DNA of 64,000 nucleotides, taken from the NCBI GenBank assembly GCA_023457255.1, contig JAEWMB010000007.1, positions 1 to 64,000 of the forward strand. The letters are read 5' to 3'. The notes below the pieces were generated by a model, which searched no databases, was not told the DNA's origin, and saw only the letters and a list, made by a program, of their open reading frames with translations. Within the stretch, counting starts at the first letter, position 1. Every line of letters starts with the position of its first letter. Origin of the DNA: Bacillota bacterium. Its GTDB lineage: Bacteria; Bacillota; Clostridia; Lachnospirales; Lachnospiraceae. Below, one piece after another: positions 16,151 through 24,493 of this stretch. The position numbers and the translations under genes were made by a program.

Positions 16151-17440
16151 TTACTGCATATCAGCAATAGCAGTTAAAGCTTCCTGCTGGTACTGATTGG
16201 CTGATTTATCCACATCTTCTCCGGATTTATTAACAGTAGCCAAAAAGGATTCCGTTGGTCCCCACATAACACTCACCTCCGGAATATTGGGCATAGGCAC
16301 TGCGGTTTCGGCAGTATCCTTAATAGCGGTTATCATTTCATTGGCAGCTACTTCTATATCCTCGTAAGCTTTTATATTAGCCGGTGCGCAGTTAGATTTT
16401 TTGGCTAATTCGATACTGATTTCCGGACCGGACAGAACCTCTAAAACTTTCGCAATGGCTTCTTTTTTCGCCACAGCCGCATATTTTAACACGCTGAACC
16501 CTTGTACACCGGAATATGGTGCAAGCCCTTTGCCGTTTGGCAGTATAAAATCCGACAGGGATTTAAAACCAAGATTAATACCGGCAGATTTCATACCTGC
16601 AATGAGCCAGGGCCCTCCGATAATGGCGGAAGCCTTTCCTTCATTAAATAAAGTACCCACGGTATTATAGTCACCATCCGCCTCAAGACTTGCAAACTTC
16701 TTATTATAAATTACCGCATCCTTTGTTTCCTGAAGGTTTAAGCCAGGTACGGCATCCTGATTTATAATGGAGCCGCCGAAGCCATTTATGAAAGGTGCCA
16801 CATTATAAGCGGTTGAATGCTGATTAACAACAGCATAGGTACCTGCCTGTGTATCCGTATTGGCAGTCATATATTCATACAATTCCTCGGTAGTAGTAGG
16901 TATCTCTCCCTTCCATAAATCCTTATTGTAAATAAACAGTAAGGTTTCAAAATACATTGGAAGCTGATAGGGCATATCCTTATAATTGCCGGCCTCAAGA
17001 GTCATGGGAAGCAGGTCAGACATTGTTTCGCGGCTGATAAAATCTGTAATGGGTGCCAAAATACCCATCTCAGAAAAAGTTCCGATAGGGTCCTGGGCAT
17101 AAAAATACATGTCCGGGCCGTTAGCAGAATCGTTGCCGTATAATTTCAACTGGTCGGTCAGTCCGGTTTTCTTGCTGAACTGAACGGTAATACTTTCATT
17201 TTGAAGCATGTCATTTAATTTTTCCTCCATGACTGCCATGATGGATTCGTCGCCGTCATGCCAGATGGTAAGCTGTACCGGCTCAGTTTCTTTTGTTGTT
17301 ACTTCTGCTGTTGCTTCAACGGAAGCCGGCTGATTTGTCCCTTTACCTGTTTCCTGCACAGCATCCGGCTTGCTACTGCAGCCGGATAATAAACTTAAGG
17401 TAAATAAAAGACTTAAAAGAATACTCAATACACGTTTCAT
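16151..17440 (-). CDS. malE: Sugar ABC transporter substrate-binding lipoprotein, MalE type
   Basis: 429 residues. A lipoprotein signal is clear: KRVLSILLSLLFTLSLLSGC with the lipobox LSGC (Cys about 21), then a Ser/Thr/Glu-rich linker to about residue 55. The mature part is a family-1 solute-binding protein: LTIWHDGDES, the ligand-cleft segment YFYAQDPIGTFSEMGILAPI, FNEGKASAIIGGPW and SVMWGPTE. It would capture malto-oligosaccharides at the membrane surface and deliver them to MalFG. The cognate Lgt enzyme is encoded at 22385-23260. A LacI-type palindrome lies 23 bp upstream of the start codon. Confidence 0.92.
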   Translation of the reverse strand: MKRVLSILLSLLFTLSLLSGCSSKPDAVQETGKGTNQPASVEATAEVTTKETEPVQLTIWHDGDESIMAVMEEKLNDMLQNESITVQFSKKTGLTDQLKLYGNDSANGPDMYFYAQDPIGTFSEMGILAPITDFISRETMSDLLPMTLEAGNYKDMPYQLPMYFETLLFIYNKDLWKGEIPTTTEELYEYMTANTDTQAGTYAVVNQHSTAYNVAPFINGFGGSIINQDAVPGLNLQETKDAVIYNKKFASLEADGDYNTVGTLFNEGKASAIIGGPWLIAGMKSAGINLGFKSLSDFILPNGKGLAPYSGVQGFSVLKYAAVAKKEAIAKVLEVLSGPEISIELAKKSNCAPANIKAYEDIEVAANEMITAIKDTAETAVPMPNIPEVSVMWGPTESFLATVNKSGEDVDKSANQYQQEALTAIADMQ

Positions 17441-17462
17441 AAATTAACCTCTCCTTCTCATA

Positions 17463-17480
17463 TAGGAAAACGATTTCCTA
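17463..17480. promoter_or_regulatory. LacI-type operator upstream of the malE-like gene
   Basis: TAGGAAA, ACGA, TTTCCTA form a perfect inverted repeat with a central CG, as for LacI-family regulators. It lies in the 5' untranslated region of the binding-protein gene, in the divergent interval with the LacI gene. The related second site is at 17583-17600. Confidence 0.7.
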
Positions 17481-17572
17481 ACAATTATACCAGAATAGCC
17501 AATATTAGCTGCTTTCTTTAGCTATATTAACAAGTAAGAAGGGGCGAGGTCAATAAAAAATTGTAAAAATAG

Positions 17573-17601
17573 TTGACTTTGTTAGGAAAGCGCTATACTA
17601 T
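17573..17601 (+). promoter_or_regulatory. LacI gene promoter overlapped by a second operator
   Basis: TTGACT (17573-17578) and TACTAT (17596-17601) with a 17-bp spacer make a plausible sigma-A promoter. The site TAGGAAAGCGCTATACTA (17583-17600) lies between and over the -10; it matches the operator at 17463 fully in the left half and 5 of 7 in the right half. This suggests autorepression of the LacI-family gene. Confidence 0.6.
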
Positions 17602-17637
17602 AATTATAAAAATGTCAAATATTTCGGGAGAATAATT

Positions 17638-18645
17638 ATGTCTGTAACCATTCAAGATGTCGCACGGGAAGCAGGAGTATCCATTTCAACTGTTTCGAAA
17701 GTACTAAATAATTGGACGACCATATCACCGGCAACCATAATGCGTGTGAATAAAGCAGTTCAAAAATTAAATTACACCCCAAATTCGAGGGCTGTAAGCT
17801 TTGCAAGACAGACTACGGATAATATAGTATTTTTAACTTCCTTAGGTAAGGGTGAGGCTTATCATAATCCTCATATGTTTGATATCATGTGCGGGGTTAA
17901 TAAAGAATTATCCAAAGCGGGCTATATGATGACCCTGTTAGATACCTCCGAAGAATCTTATAAGGGTGAATCAGTAGAGAAAGTAATGGCGAAAAAGAGT
18001 GCGGACGGTATGATTATCCATGGTTCTGCCATCAATAAAGAAACTGCCGCGTTGATATTAAAGAGGCAATTTCCTCATATTGTCATAGGGCACCCCGGGT
18101 TTGAAACCCAGTTATGCTGGATTGATACCAATCATGCTTTGGCGGGCCAATTTGCAGCTGAGCACCTGATAGCGGGAGGTTATACGGATTTCGCCTTTAT
18201 CGGCGGTAAAAAAACGGATTATATATCCATGCAGCGCCAGAAAGGCTTTATCGGGACTTTGTATAATTATGGTTATCAGCTTGCCCCGGAACGGATATAT
18301 TACACCGATTCCGGCAGGGAAGAAAGTTATGAGGCAGCCATGAACCTGCTTAATTCCAACAAACCACCCAGAACCCTTACCTGTGAAAACAATACCATTG
18401 CAGTGGGTGTCATAAAAGCCATAGAAAAGTTAAACCTTAAGTTACCGGAGGATATCGCGGTGCTTACCTTTGACATCTATCCTTATTCGGAAATAATCGA
18501 ACCGAAGCTTACGGTAATTGACATCAATGTTTACGATATGGGGGTACAAGCCGGTATTATGATGCTTAGGAAGTTAAATAATCCGTCCCTCCAGATACAG
18601 ACCTATACCACACTTCCGGTGGTGATATATGGTAAGACCACGTAG
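17638..18645 (+). CDS. LacI-family transcriptional regulator
   Basis: 335 residues. The N-terminal HTH and hinge are textbook (TIQDVAREAGVSISTVSKVL, then NYTPNSRAVSF). The C-terminal periplasmic-binding-like domain follows (residues about 60-335), with FAFIGGKKTDYISMQRQKGF and LKLPEDIAVLTFD. The start has GGGAG 8 nt upstream. It is divergent from the malE-malF-malG-GH13 operon and two matching palindromes lie in the shared promoter DNA, so it very likely represses that operon and itself until a malto-oligosaccharide binds. Confidence 0.92.
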   Translation: MSVTIQDVAREAGVSISTVSKVLNNWTTISPATIMRVNKAVQKLNYTPNSRAVSFARQTTDNIVFLTSLGKGEAYHNPHMFDIMCGVNKELSKAGYMMTLLDTSEESYKGESVEKVMAKKSADGMIIHGSAINKETAALILKRQFPHIVIGHPGFETQLCWIDTNHALAGQFAAEHLIAGGYTDFAFIGGKKTDYISMQRQKGFIGTLYNYGYQLAPERIYYTDSGREESYEAAMNLLNSNKPPRTLTCENNTIAVGVIKAIEKLNLKLPEDIAVLTFDIYPYSEIIEPKLTVIDINVYDMGVQAGIMMLRKLNNPSLQIQTYTTLPVVIYGKTT

Positions 18646-18704
18646 TATTTTTCTGTATTGTAGAAATTTTTTGAAAAAATGTATAAATAATCTAAAATTA
18701 CTAC

Positions 18705-18733
18705 TTGACTTTAGCGAGGGACAGTATTAAAAT
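18705..18733 (+). promoter_or_regulatory. Promoter of tRNA-Asn
   Basis: TTGACT (18705-18710), 17-bp spacer, TAAAAT (18728-18733), ending 11 bp before the tRNA 5' end. Confidence 0.7.
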
Positions 18734-18744
18734 TACAGATGTAT

Positions 18745-18816
18745 TCCTCGATAGCTCAATGGTAGAGCACACGGCTGTTAACCGTGGGGTTGTTGGTTCG
18801 AGCCCAACTCGGGGAG
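18745..18816 (+). tRNA. tRNA-Asn (anticodon GTT)
   Basis: A full cloverleaf can be drawn. The acceptor stem TCCTCGA pairs with TCGGGGA (one G-T pair), the D-arm is AGCTCAATGGTAGAGC, the anticodon arm CGGCTGTTAACCG carries GTT, and the T-arm is GTTGGTTCGAGCCCAAC. The discriminator base is G. CCA is not encoded. Decodes AAC and AAU. Confidence 0.96.
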
Positions 18817-18881
18817 TTTTCCTAGTATTATTTAATTTTGTTTAAGTGATATGTTTGAGCTTAAATATGGTATATATTTAT

Positions 18882-18910
18882 TTGACTAGTAAAAAATATA
18901 TTGATATAAT
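18882..18910 (+). promoter_or_regulatory. Promoter of tRNA-Cys
   Basis: TTGACT (18882-18887), 17-bp spacer, perfect TATAAT (18905-18910), 18 bp before the tRNA. The tRNA therefore has its own promoter separate from tRNA-Asn. Confidence 0.75.
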
Positions 18911-18928
18911 TAGTTATATATATAATAT

Positions 18929-18999
18929 GGCGACATAGCCAAGTGGTAAGGCATGGGTCTGCAACACCCTGATCACCAGTTCAAATCTGGTTGTCGCCT
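18929..18999 (+). tRNA. tRNA-Cys (anticodon GCA)
   Basis: Acceptor GGCGACA pairs with TGTCGCC; D-arm AGCCAAGTGGTAAGGC, anticodon arm GGGTCTGCAACACCC with GCA, T-arm CCAGTTCAAATCTGG; discriminator T, as usual for tRNA-Cys. CCA is not encoded. The integrase remnant just downstream suggests this or the tRNA-Asn once served as an integration site. Confidence 0.96.
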
Positions 19000-19011
19000 C
19001 TCTTTGAAAGT

Positions 19012-19052
19012 GCTTCAAACCTAAGAAATATAAGGGTTTGAGGCTTTTTTTA
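19012..19052 (+). terminator. Intrinsic terminator after tRNA-Cys
   Basis: GCTTCAAACC pairs with GGTTTGAGGC (one G-T), followed by a T-run (19045-19052). A second hairpin without T-run (CTCTCAA / TTGAGAG) follows at 19063-19088. Confidence 0.8.
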
Positions 19053-19145
19053 TTTTTAAACACTCTCAACGAAATTACCGTTTGAGAGCGTTTCAGGTTA
19101 TTTGATACTGTTCTATATTGTGTATATAATGTGTAACGCTATAGC

Positions 19146-19550
19146 TTAGTAAGATATTTCTTCTAAAGCAGAAACTGCAGAAGCAGAAACCTCAGCACTT
19201 GGATGCACATAGGTGTTATATGTTATATTAACCGAAGAATGTCCAAGTAATCTTGAAATAGTTTTTATATCAATGCCTTTAGATAGAAGAATAGTAGCAA
19301 AGGTGTGTCTTAAAGCATGTAGCCCCACATGTTTAATGTTACATGCCTTAAGCATTGAGTCAAGAGATCTTTGAAATGCTCCAGGTAATACCATATTCCC
19401 TGTTTTACTAGAAATGACGTAATCGGTCTGAATGTTGTGCAATTGTTGATATAATTTAATTTCTCTCAGTGCATGTATTGCCGTTTTATTTAGTGGAATA
19501 TCTCTACGACCACTACTAGTTTTCACATCACCCAATATAATAAGTTGCTT
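19146..19550 (-). pseudogene. Tyrosine recombinase (phage-type integrase), C-terminal remnant
   Basis: The 129-residue frame (ATG at 19535) carries the C-terminal catalytic half of a tyrosine integrase: GLHALRHTFATILLSKGID (R and H of the active site), LGHSSVNITYNTYVHP (second His and the nucleophile Tyr). In-frame homology continues upstream of the nominal ATG (KQLIILGDVKTSSGRR, to about 19550) and then meets a stop. The N-terminal arm-binding and core-binding domains and the first catalytic Arg are gone, so it is inactive. Its place 147 bp after tRNA-Cys marks a former integrative element. Confidence 0.85.
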
Positions 19551-19695
19551 TTATCGGTGTATCATTGGAATTTTTGTTTTTTGTGTTACTGAATATTATC
19601 AATATGTGAATAAGAAAAGAATGACATCGAAAAAGTATCAATAAAAAACCAAATATGAATATTATATATAATATCGCTATTATAACAAATTTACG

Positions 19696-19724
19696 TTGAC
19701 ATATTAATCCAAGTTGTGTATTAT
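19696..19724 (+). promoter_or_regulatory. Near-consensus sigma-A promoter for the small exported-protein genes
   Basis: TTGACA (19696-19701), 17-bp spacer, TATTAT (19719-19724). The next plus-strand gene starts at 19861. The leader of about 130 nt contains a 9-bp hairpin (ATAGTTTCT near 19791 with AGAAACTAT near 19826) before a strong RBS. Confidence 0.75.
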
Positions 19725-19860
19725 TTTACTAAATAATGTTTTTAATTGTTTATTGCGTTCTATAAGACAACTTTCTATCAATCACGGTGTTATAGTTTCT
19801 AGTACTTACTCGAGAAAGAAACTATTATGCATATAAAAAACAGACTGAAGGAGGAGTATA

Positions 19861-20166
19861 ATGAATAATTTTATCAAAAAGTTTGTAATAACTACAATGT
19901 ACTTATCTCTCATTTTAATTGCAACTGTGCCAAGCGTTATAACATCAGCGAAGCAAAATGATATCGTAATAAGAGATTTAACAGAAGAAGAGCAGGCATT
20001 GATTGAATCGGGAGAAATTGTACCAACTGTGGTGGATGATATTGACGCTTTTTTTAATATCACTGCATCTGGGGTACTTAGTTACTATATTATAGTCGAT
20101 GGTGTAGGAAAAGTTGCAGAGGATAATGTACTTGTTATTTTCCCATTCTATGCTAGAGCAGAGTAA
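19861..20166 (+). CDS. Small exported protein of unknown function
   Basis: 101 residues, preceded by AAGGAGGAG 5 nt before the ATG and by a near-consensus promoter, so it should be well expressed. Residues 1-30 are a signal peptide (KKFVITTMYLSLILIATVPS, cleavage near TSA-KQ). The mature part of about 70 residues is acidic (DLTEEEQALIESGEIVP) with a glycine/hydrophobic C-terminus (FFNITASGVLSYYIIVDGVG). It has no cysteine in the mature part. I do not recognise a family. It is followed 4 nt later by a small membrane protein and lies in the former mobile element next to tRNA-Cys, which suggests cargo such as a secreted peptide and its partner. Confidence 0.7.
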   Translation: MNNFIKKFVITTMYLSLILIATVPSVITSAKQNDIVIRDLTEEEQALIESGEIVPTVVDDIDAFFNITASGVLSYYIIVDGVGKVAEDNVLVIFPFYARAE

Positions 20167-20170
20167 ACAA

Positions 20171-20482
20171 ATGAAAAAACTAATAAAATACACATTAACA
20201 ATAAAGCAAAATTTATTGCTTATATTATTATTAATTATTTTTTCTTGTGTTCAAACGATTTCTCCACTGCAACAAAAAGCTGATTTTTTTGTTTATAAAT
20301 ATGGTATTTTTGGTCCTTGGATAGAATGTTTTAATAGAAATGACTTAGGAGCAGTTAATATATTTCAGACTGTTTTATCTGATAGCAATTTGGGAATTTT
20401 ATGGTATCCACAAAACATAATTTTTAGCATTGTATTTATAAACATATTTGTTGTATTTTTTCGTTATATAAGAAGAAAATAA
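20171..20482 (+). CDS. Small membrane protein of unknown function
   Basis: 103 residues from ATG 20171 (MKKLIKYTLTIKQNLLL), preferred over an upstream in-frame ATG at 20114 that lies inside the previous gene. Two membrane segments are visible, LLLILLLIIFSCVQTISP near the N-terminus and NIIFSIVFINIFVVFFRY at the end, with an extracytoplasmic loop of about 45 residues between. It lies 4 nt after the exported protein and shares its promoter and terminator. Function unknown; an immunity or export partner is one option. Confidence 0.65.
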   Translation: MKKLIKYTLTIKQNLLLILLLIIFSCVQTISPLQQKADFFVYKYGIFGPWIECFNRNDLGAVNIFQTVLSDSNLGILWYPQNIIFSIVFINIFVVFFRYIRRK

Positions 20483-20531
20483 ACTTAATGTCAATGCAAA
20501 AAGCTATGAAGTCATATGATTTTGGTATAGT

Positions 20532-20573
20532 AAAGAATCCATTTAGATATTAATTCTATTTGGATTCTTTTTT
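20532..20573 (+). terminator. Intrinsic terminator after the small-protein pair
   Basis: AAAGAATCCA pairs with TGGATTCTTT across an 18-20 nt loop, followed by T residues to 20573. Confidence 0.75.
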
Positions 20574-20687
20574 ATTACATGAAATTAAGCATACTACATC
20601 ATTTTTACCATAATCGTTATAGAAACACAAATCAAAATCGTAGGAAAGTGTGAACACAAAATATATATCTATCCTGCTATGTAGAGT

Positions 20688-20789
20688 ATGTATGATATAA
20701 GAATACCAAAAGATTCAATCGCATTATCCGATAGATTGGTTACGAACTCATTACCAGAAGCATACAGGCAAATTGTAAAGTATTTATAG
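20688..20789 (+). CDS. Possible short ORF or gene remnant (33 aa)
   Basis: ATG at 20688 opens a 33-codon frame (MYDIRIPKDSIALSDRLVTN and 13 more residues) ending at TAG 20787-20789. There is no good RBS. The text looks protein-like and could be the leftover start of a larger gene. A terminator follows at 20829. Low certainty. Confidence 0.25.
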   Translation: MYDIRIPKDSIALSDRLVTNSLPEAYRQIVKYL

Positions 20790-20828
20790 ATAGCAAAACT
20801 AATTTTTTATTGCGGTTTGAAAGGTGAA

Positions 20829-20864
20829 AGACCATGGGCTTAATATGCCATGGTCTGCTTTTTA
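20829..20864 (+). terminator. Intrinsic terminator
   Basis: AGACCATGG (20829-20837) pairs with CCATGGTCT (20848-20856), followed by GCTTTTTAT. The remaining DNA between 20865 and 21162 holds no gene I can see. Confidence 0.75.
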
Positions 20865-21162
20865 TATTCGGCTTGCATATTCTGAGTAGTCCATATGGAG
20901 GTTCGCCTAAATACACGTATTAATTAATATTATGCTTTTGCTTCAATTTCGTCTTAAAATCTTTATAAGGTGGAAAAGGGAATTGGTATATACATATTAT
21001 TCATGCTTCTCTCCTAGTAATTTAGACGCTTCATAAAATATGAGTCTGTCATATTTCAGAAAAAGAAGAACATATGTTTGAAAGTACTAATGAGGCATGA
21101 TATAATACACCTAAGATAATAAATATTGAATTATTTACAATAATGGAAAGGAGAATAATAGA

Positions 21163-21759
21163 ATGCTTAGAGGCCATAATTTGGATATACATATGCAAAT
21201 TAAAATTTTGGAAGAGATTATTATGTCAAGTGAAATTCTTAGTTTAGTTATGAAACGAGCAAAGCAGTTAAACTTAGAGGGTTATTATATAGGAGCGGGC
21301 TGTGTAACACAAACTGTTTGGAACTATCTCTCTGATTATCCGTTAGATTATGGCATAAAGGATATCGATCTTGTTTATTTTGATAACGTAAATTTAGACT
21401 TTGATTCAGAAAATAAAGTTATTATGCAAGTAAAAGAATTATTTTCAGATTTAGGGATTGAGGTAGATGTAAAAAATCAAGCTAGGGTCCATCTGTGGTA
21501 TAAAGATCATTTTGGTTATTCAATTAAGCCCTATACGTCTATTGAGTCTGCAATAAATACATGGCCAACTACAGCAACAGCAATTGGTGTTAGGATTGAA
21601 AATAGAGGGTTTAAAATATATGCTCCATATGGATTGAATGATTTATTTGGAAAAGTTGTTAGAGCAAATAAAACACAAGTTACAAAACAAATTTTTGAAG
21701 AAAAGGTATCAATTTGGTTAACTAAATGGCCAGATTTAACTATTATTCCATGGGAATAG
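21163..21759 (+). CDS. Nucleotidyltransferase-like protein (NTP_transf_6 / DUF925 type)
   Basis: 198 residues, ATG preceded by AAAGGAG. The protein has the small nucleotidyltransferase-superfamily layout of PF06042: YYIGAGCVTQTVWNYLSD, then DIDLVYFDN with the metal-binding acidic pair, IEVDVKNQARVHLWY, and a late conserved part YGLNDLFGKVVRANKT, IFEEKVSIWLTKWPDL. Members are common in bacteria as single genes of unknown substrate. It lies alone, flanked by gene-poor DNA with remnants, and may have been acquired. Confidence 0.8.
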   Translation: MLRGHNLDIHMQIKILEEIIMSSEILSLVMKRAKQLNLEGYYIGAGCVTQTVWNYLSDYPLDYGIKDIDLVYFDNVNLDFDSENKVIMQVKELFSDLGIEVDVKNQARVHLWYKDHFGYSIKPYTSIESAINTWPTTATAIGVRIENRGFKIYAPYGLNDLFGKVVRANKTQVTKQIFEEKVSIWLTKWPDLTIIPWE

Positions 21760-22384
21760 AGTAAAGTTAACTTTGGCTTTATAAGTATTTCAGAAACGTG
21801 TTAAGTACTACAATCATATAAAAGTTTGAACGAAAGGAAAATCTTACAGTTGTGGCTTACAATTCGATTTTGTTTTAGAATTTATTGAAGGAAGAGTTTG
21901 GGCGGGTTAGATATTGGCGGAAGATTAATAATTTTATTATTGCTTACATGATTAATCATAATTAATATATAAAGACTTTTTATTAGAATTGTTAAAATGA
22001 TAAGTTTCATTTAGTAAACAGGACAATAATAATTGATAACGAAAGAACGACATGAATGGTACTTTTTCAAGGAGAAGTCTATCCATGCCGTTCTTTTATT
22101 TGAAAGAATTTTGATAGTTAGAGCCTTTTCATAAAATTCCGCAAACATTCTGCTGATAGGAAAATGCAAATGAGGTCCTCACTATGGAGAAAGACCTTAG
22201 AGAGATGCGGGGATCATACAGGAAGGCTTTCTAGCTTCCTTATAAGAAGGCTTTTCAAGCAGTAAGAATGGGTTTAAAGTAAATATATTCCCAGTTACTC
22301 TTTTGATTAAATGCAACAGCTCTTTTACTCACTTATCAAAACTGATAGGTCTTACCTATGATTTAATATAAGATTTTTTGTCTT
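21760..22384. other. Gene-poor interval with a large hairpin and a possible remnant
   Basis: No intact gene. A long imperfect hairpin (AAAGAACGACATG at 22042 against CCATGCCGTTCTTTT ending near 22096) is followed by T-rich DNA and acts as a terminator candidate. Near 21857-21916 one plus frame reads QFDFVLEFIEGRVWAG then a stop, which resembles coding DNA without a start. Nothing else is evident. Confidence 0.45.
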
Positions 22385-23260
22385 CTACTCTTTGGTTTGT
22401 TCATCCTTGGTATTTGATTCAGAAGTTGATTCTTCTGTATTAAGTGTTATATTTGTCTGCGCCTCTGTTACTTTATCACTCGATGATGTTGGTTCAGTAG
22501 GCACTTCTTTTTTAGCAGTGGCTCTAAGGGCGACAAAGAAAACAACACCAATAATTAGTAGAAAGATGGAGATAAATTGTGAAGTTGAAAATCGGCCGAC
22601 ATTTCCACGGACTAAGTCTCCCCGGAAATATTCCAAAACAAATCTACCGATGCTGTAACATATTAAGTAAAGGGCAGCAACTTGTCCATTTGCTTTTTTA
22701 CGTTTTGCATAAAACAGCAGTAAGAAGCAGTGAAGAAAATCCAAGCCGCTTGAAATTAACTGAGTTGGAACTAAACGTATTCCATTTGGAGCATAATTTG
22801 AGTTATGAAAAACTATGCCAAGAGCGCAATCTGTTTCAACACCATAGCAACAACCGGAAAGAAAACATCCAATTCTTCCAAAGCCCTGCGCTAATGCAAT
22901 GGAAGGCATTGCAAGGTCAAAGTATGTTAAGAAATTCAGCTTATTTTTCTTACAGAATAGAAAACCTGCCAAGATACCACCGATAATACCTCCATATACA
23001 ACAAATCCATCTGTAACTTTCCATAGGATACTAGGATCTTCAATGATTTCAGGTATTTGCGTTATATAGTATAAGAGCTTTGCTCCAAGAAGTCCGCCGA
23101 CCGCACACCAGATCACAAGAGAAAAGACTTTCTCATGCTCTAATTTTAATTTTTTTGCCCGGTGTTCTGTAAGAAGATATGCGGATAAGATGCCGATAGC
23201 TATCATAAGTCCATAACCATATACAGTAACAGGACCGATTGTTATTAGTTCATTTTTCAT
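22385..23260 (-). CDS. lgt: Prolipoprotein diacylglyceryl transferase
   Basis: 291 residues, polytopic. The family signature is present: QGFGRIGCFLSGCCYG (about 127-142), with the essential Arg-Asn/Gly-rich motif, LVPTQLISS, and SIGRFVLEYFRGD. It transfers diacylglycerol from phosphatidylglycerol to the lipobox Cys of prelipoproteins such as the MalE-like protein here. After residue 245 there is a hydrophilic Thr/Ser/Glu-rich tail of about 45 residues (EPTSSSDKVTEAQTN) not needed for catalysis. AGGAGG precedes ATG 23260. Single gene, no operon. Confidence 0.95.
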   Translation of the reverse strand: MKNELITIGPVTVYGYGLMIAIGILSAYLLTEHRAKKLKLEHEKVFSLVIWCAVGGLLGAKLLYYITQIPEIIEDPSILWKVTDGFVVYGGIIGGILAGFLFCKKNKLNFLTYFDLAMPSIALAQGFGRIGCFLSGCCYGVETDCALGIVFHNSNYAPNGIRLVPTQLISSGLDFLHCFLLLFYAKRKKANGQVAALYLICYSIGRFVLEYFRGDLVRGNVGRFSTSQFISIFLLIIGVVFFVALRATAKKEVPTEPTSSSDKVTEAQTNITLNTEESTSESNTKDEQTKE

Positions 23261-23641
23261 AGGTTCCTCCTTTCTTGTTTTATGTCATTCATTGATTTCT
23301 TTTCAAGGCCTATTGACATTATATAGCAAGGATACGTAAGGTGCAATATACATTGGCGAACTTATTTCATTAATCCGTACACTTTTGACAAACAGATTCT
23401 TTCACAATTTGACGGTGAAGGAGCTTCTATAATACATACGTTTGGTAATAAATAACGTATTCTTTTGCCATAGTGATCGATGCGAACCTGCGAAGCTTTG
23501 AAAAACCCTGTTGATTCTCTTTGATTAGGTAATCCATAAAGCCGCAGCCAACCTTTAGAGTCACTGGTTCCGAGATTCCCTCAACTGCATAAAAATAGTG
23601 AGAAATGGGAAGATAGAGTCACATACCTCACTAGAAATAAT
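23261..23641. other. Intergenic interval with a tRNA-end-like string
   Basis: No gene. At 23557-23580 the string GGTTCCGAGATTCCCT followed by CAACTGCA recalls the one at 1484-1511 (GGTTCAAGTCCCCT followed by CAACTGCA). No cloverleaf can be built around either. Otherwise I see only promoter-like AT-rich DNA for lgt. Confidence 0.4.
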
Positions 23642-24466
23642 TTAAGAATGAAAAAACAAGGTAAATAATTTTAGAAGGAGCTTTGGAATCGATGGATAGT
23701 GGGTTAAGATAATCTCCTTTGCCATAGCCTTGGTTTGAATGGCATCGATAGAATAACAGTTTGCCCCATATGTGTTATCTCCTATTGCTAGATTACCGGA
23801 AGCAATAGCACCAATGGCGATTTCCTTAGCAATAGCAATAGAACCCATGGAATACACACCAACCGAAATAGCCCCGGCAGAGAGGATTCCGATAGCAATA
23901 GAACCAAGGGCGATTGTACCAATGGATATCGCACCAATGGAAAGTAAACCTAATGCTAGAGCACCAAAGGCAAATAAGCCAAAGGAAAGAAAGCCCATAC
24001 TAAAAAAGCCTACCGAAATAGCTCCTATCGCAATAATTCCCTTTGCTACTTTAACTCGATGTTTAGAGTATAGAAAACAGATATGAATCAACGGCAGGCC
24101 AAGCAGCATCTTCTTGCTTTTATACTCAAATCCACGTGGTCGTTTCATGTAGGAGTTAATCTCATTGAGCTGAGATTCTAATGTAGTGTAAGCATGTTCT
24201 TTCTGTGGTGCGTCACAAAAATTTTCTATTGTACTATTTTTTTTCTCTCCTGTAGCAGAACGATCCAGAATATAATCCCGGATTAAGTAATCAAGAGAAA
24301 CTTCAAAGATTTCTGATAGTGTTACTAATTTCTGAAGCTCCGGCATCGTTTGGTCAGATTCCCACTTACTTACAGACTGCCTCGATACATCTAGTAAATC
24401 AGCAAGCTGTTCTTGGGAAAGACCACGCTCACGTCTTAGTCCTATTAACTTATCACAAAATTTCAT
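23642..24466 (-). CDS. XRE regulator fused to a glycine-punctuated pentapeptide-repeat domain
   Basis: 274 residues from ATG 24466 (MKFCDKLIGLRRERGLS); the frame extends to a GTG 27 nt upstream but the RBS (TAGGGA) and HTH position favour the ATG. Residues 1-70 are an XRE HTH (QEQLADLLDVSRQSVSKWES, LSEIFEVSLDYLI). From about 130 to 235 the sequence is a 5-residue repeat of the form hydrophobic-(S/A)-x-G-x: IAIGA ISVGF FSMGF LSFGL FAFGA LALGL LSIGA ISIGT and on, about 15-18 units. This resembles a right-handed beta-helix built on short repeats, or a membrane-embedded glycine zipper stack. The repeat's ligand is unknown. The gene stands alone. Confidence 0.85.
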   Translation of the reverse strand: MKFCDKLIGLRRERGLSQEQLADLLDVSRQSVSKWESDQTMPELQKLVTLSEIFEVSLDYLIRDYILDRSATGEKKNSTIENFCDAPQKEHAYTTLESQLNEINSYMKRPRGFEYKSKKMLLGLPLIHICFLYSKHRVKVAKGIIAIGAISVGFFSMGFLSFGLFAFGALALGLLSIGAISIGTIALGSIAIGILSAGAISVGVYSMGSIAIAKEIAIGAIASGNLAIGDNTYGANCYSIDAIQTKAMAKEIILTHYPSIPKLLLKLFTLFFHS

Positions 24467-24493
24467 AAATTCCCTATTCCGGCACTTTGGCAC

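Noticed and set aside
19806..20193. Minus-strand ORFs over the small exported protein
   Set aside because: No RBS; the plus-strand genes have a strong promoter, RBS and signal peptide.
22579..22986. 135-codon plus-strand ORF opposite lgt
   Set aside because: Antisense shadow of the well-supported lgt gene; no RBS and no protein-like composition.
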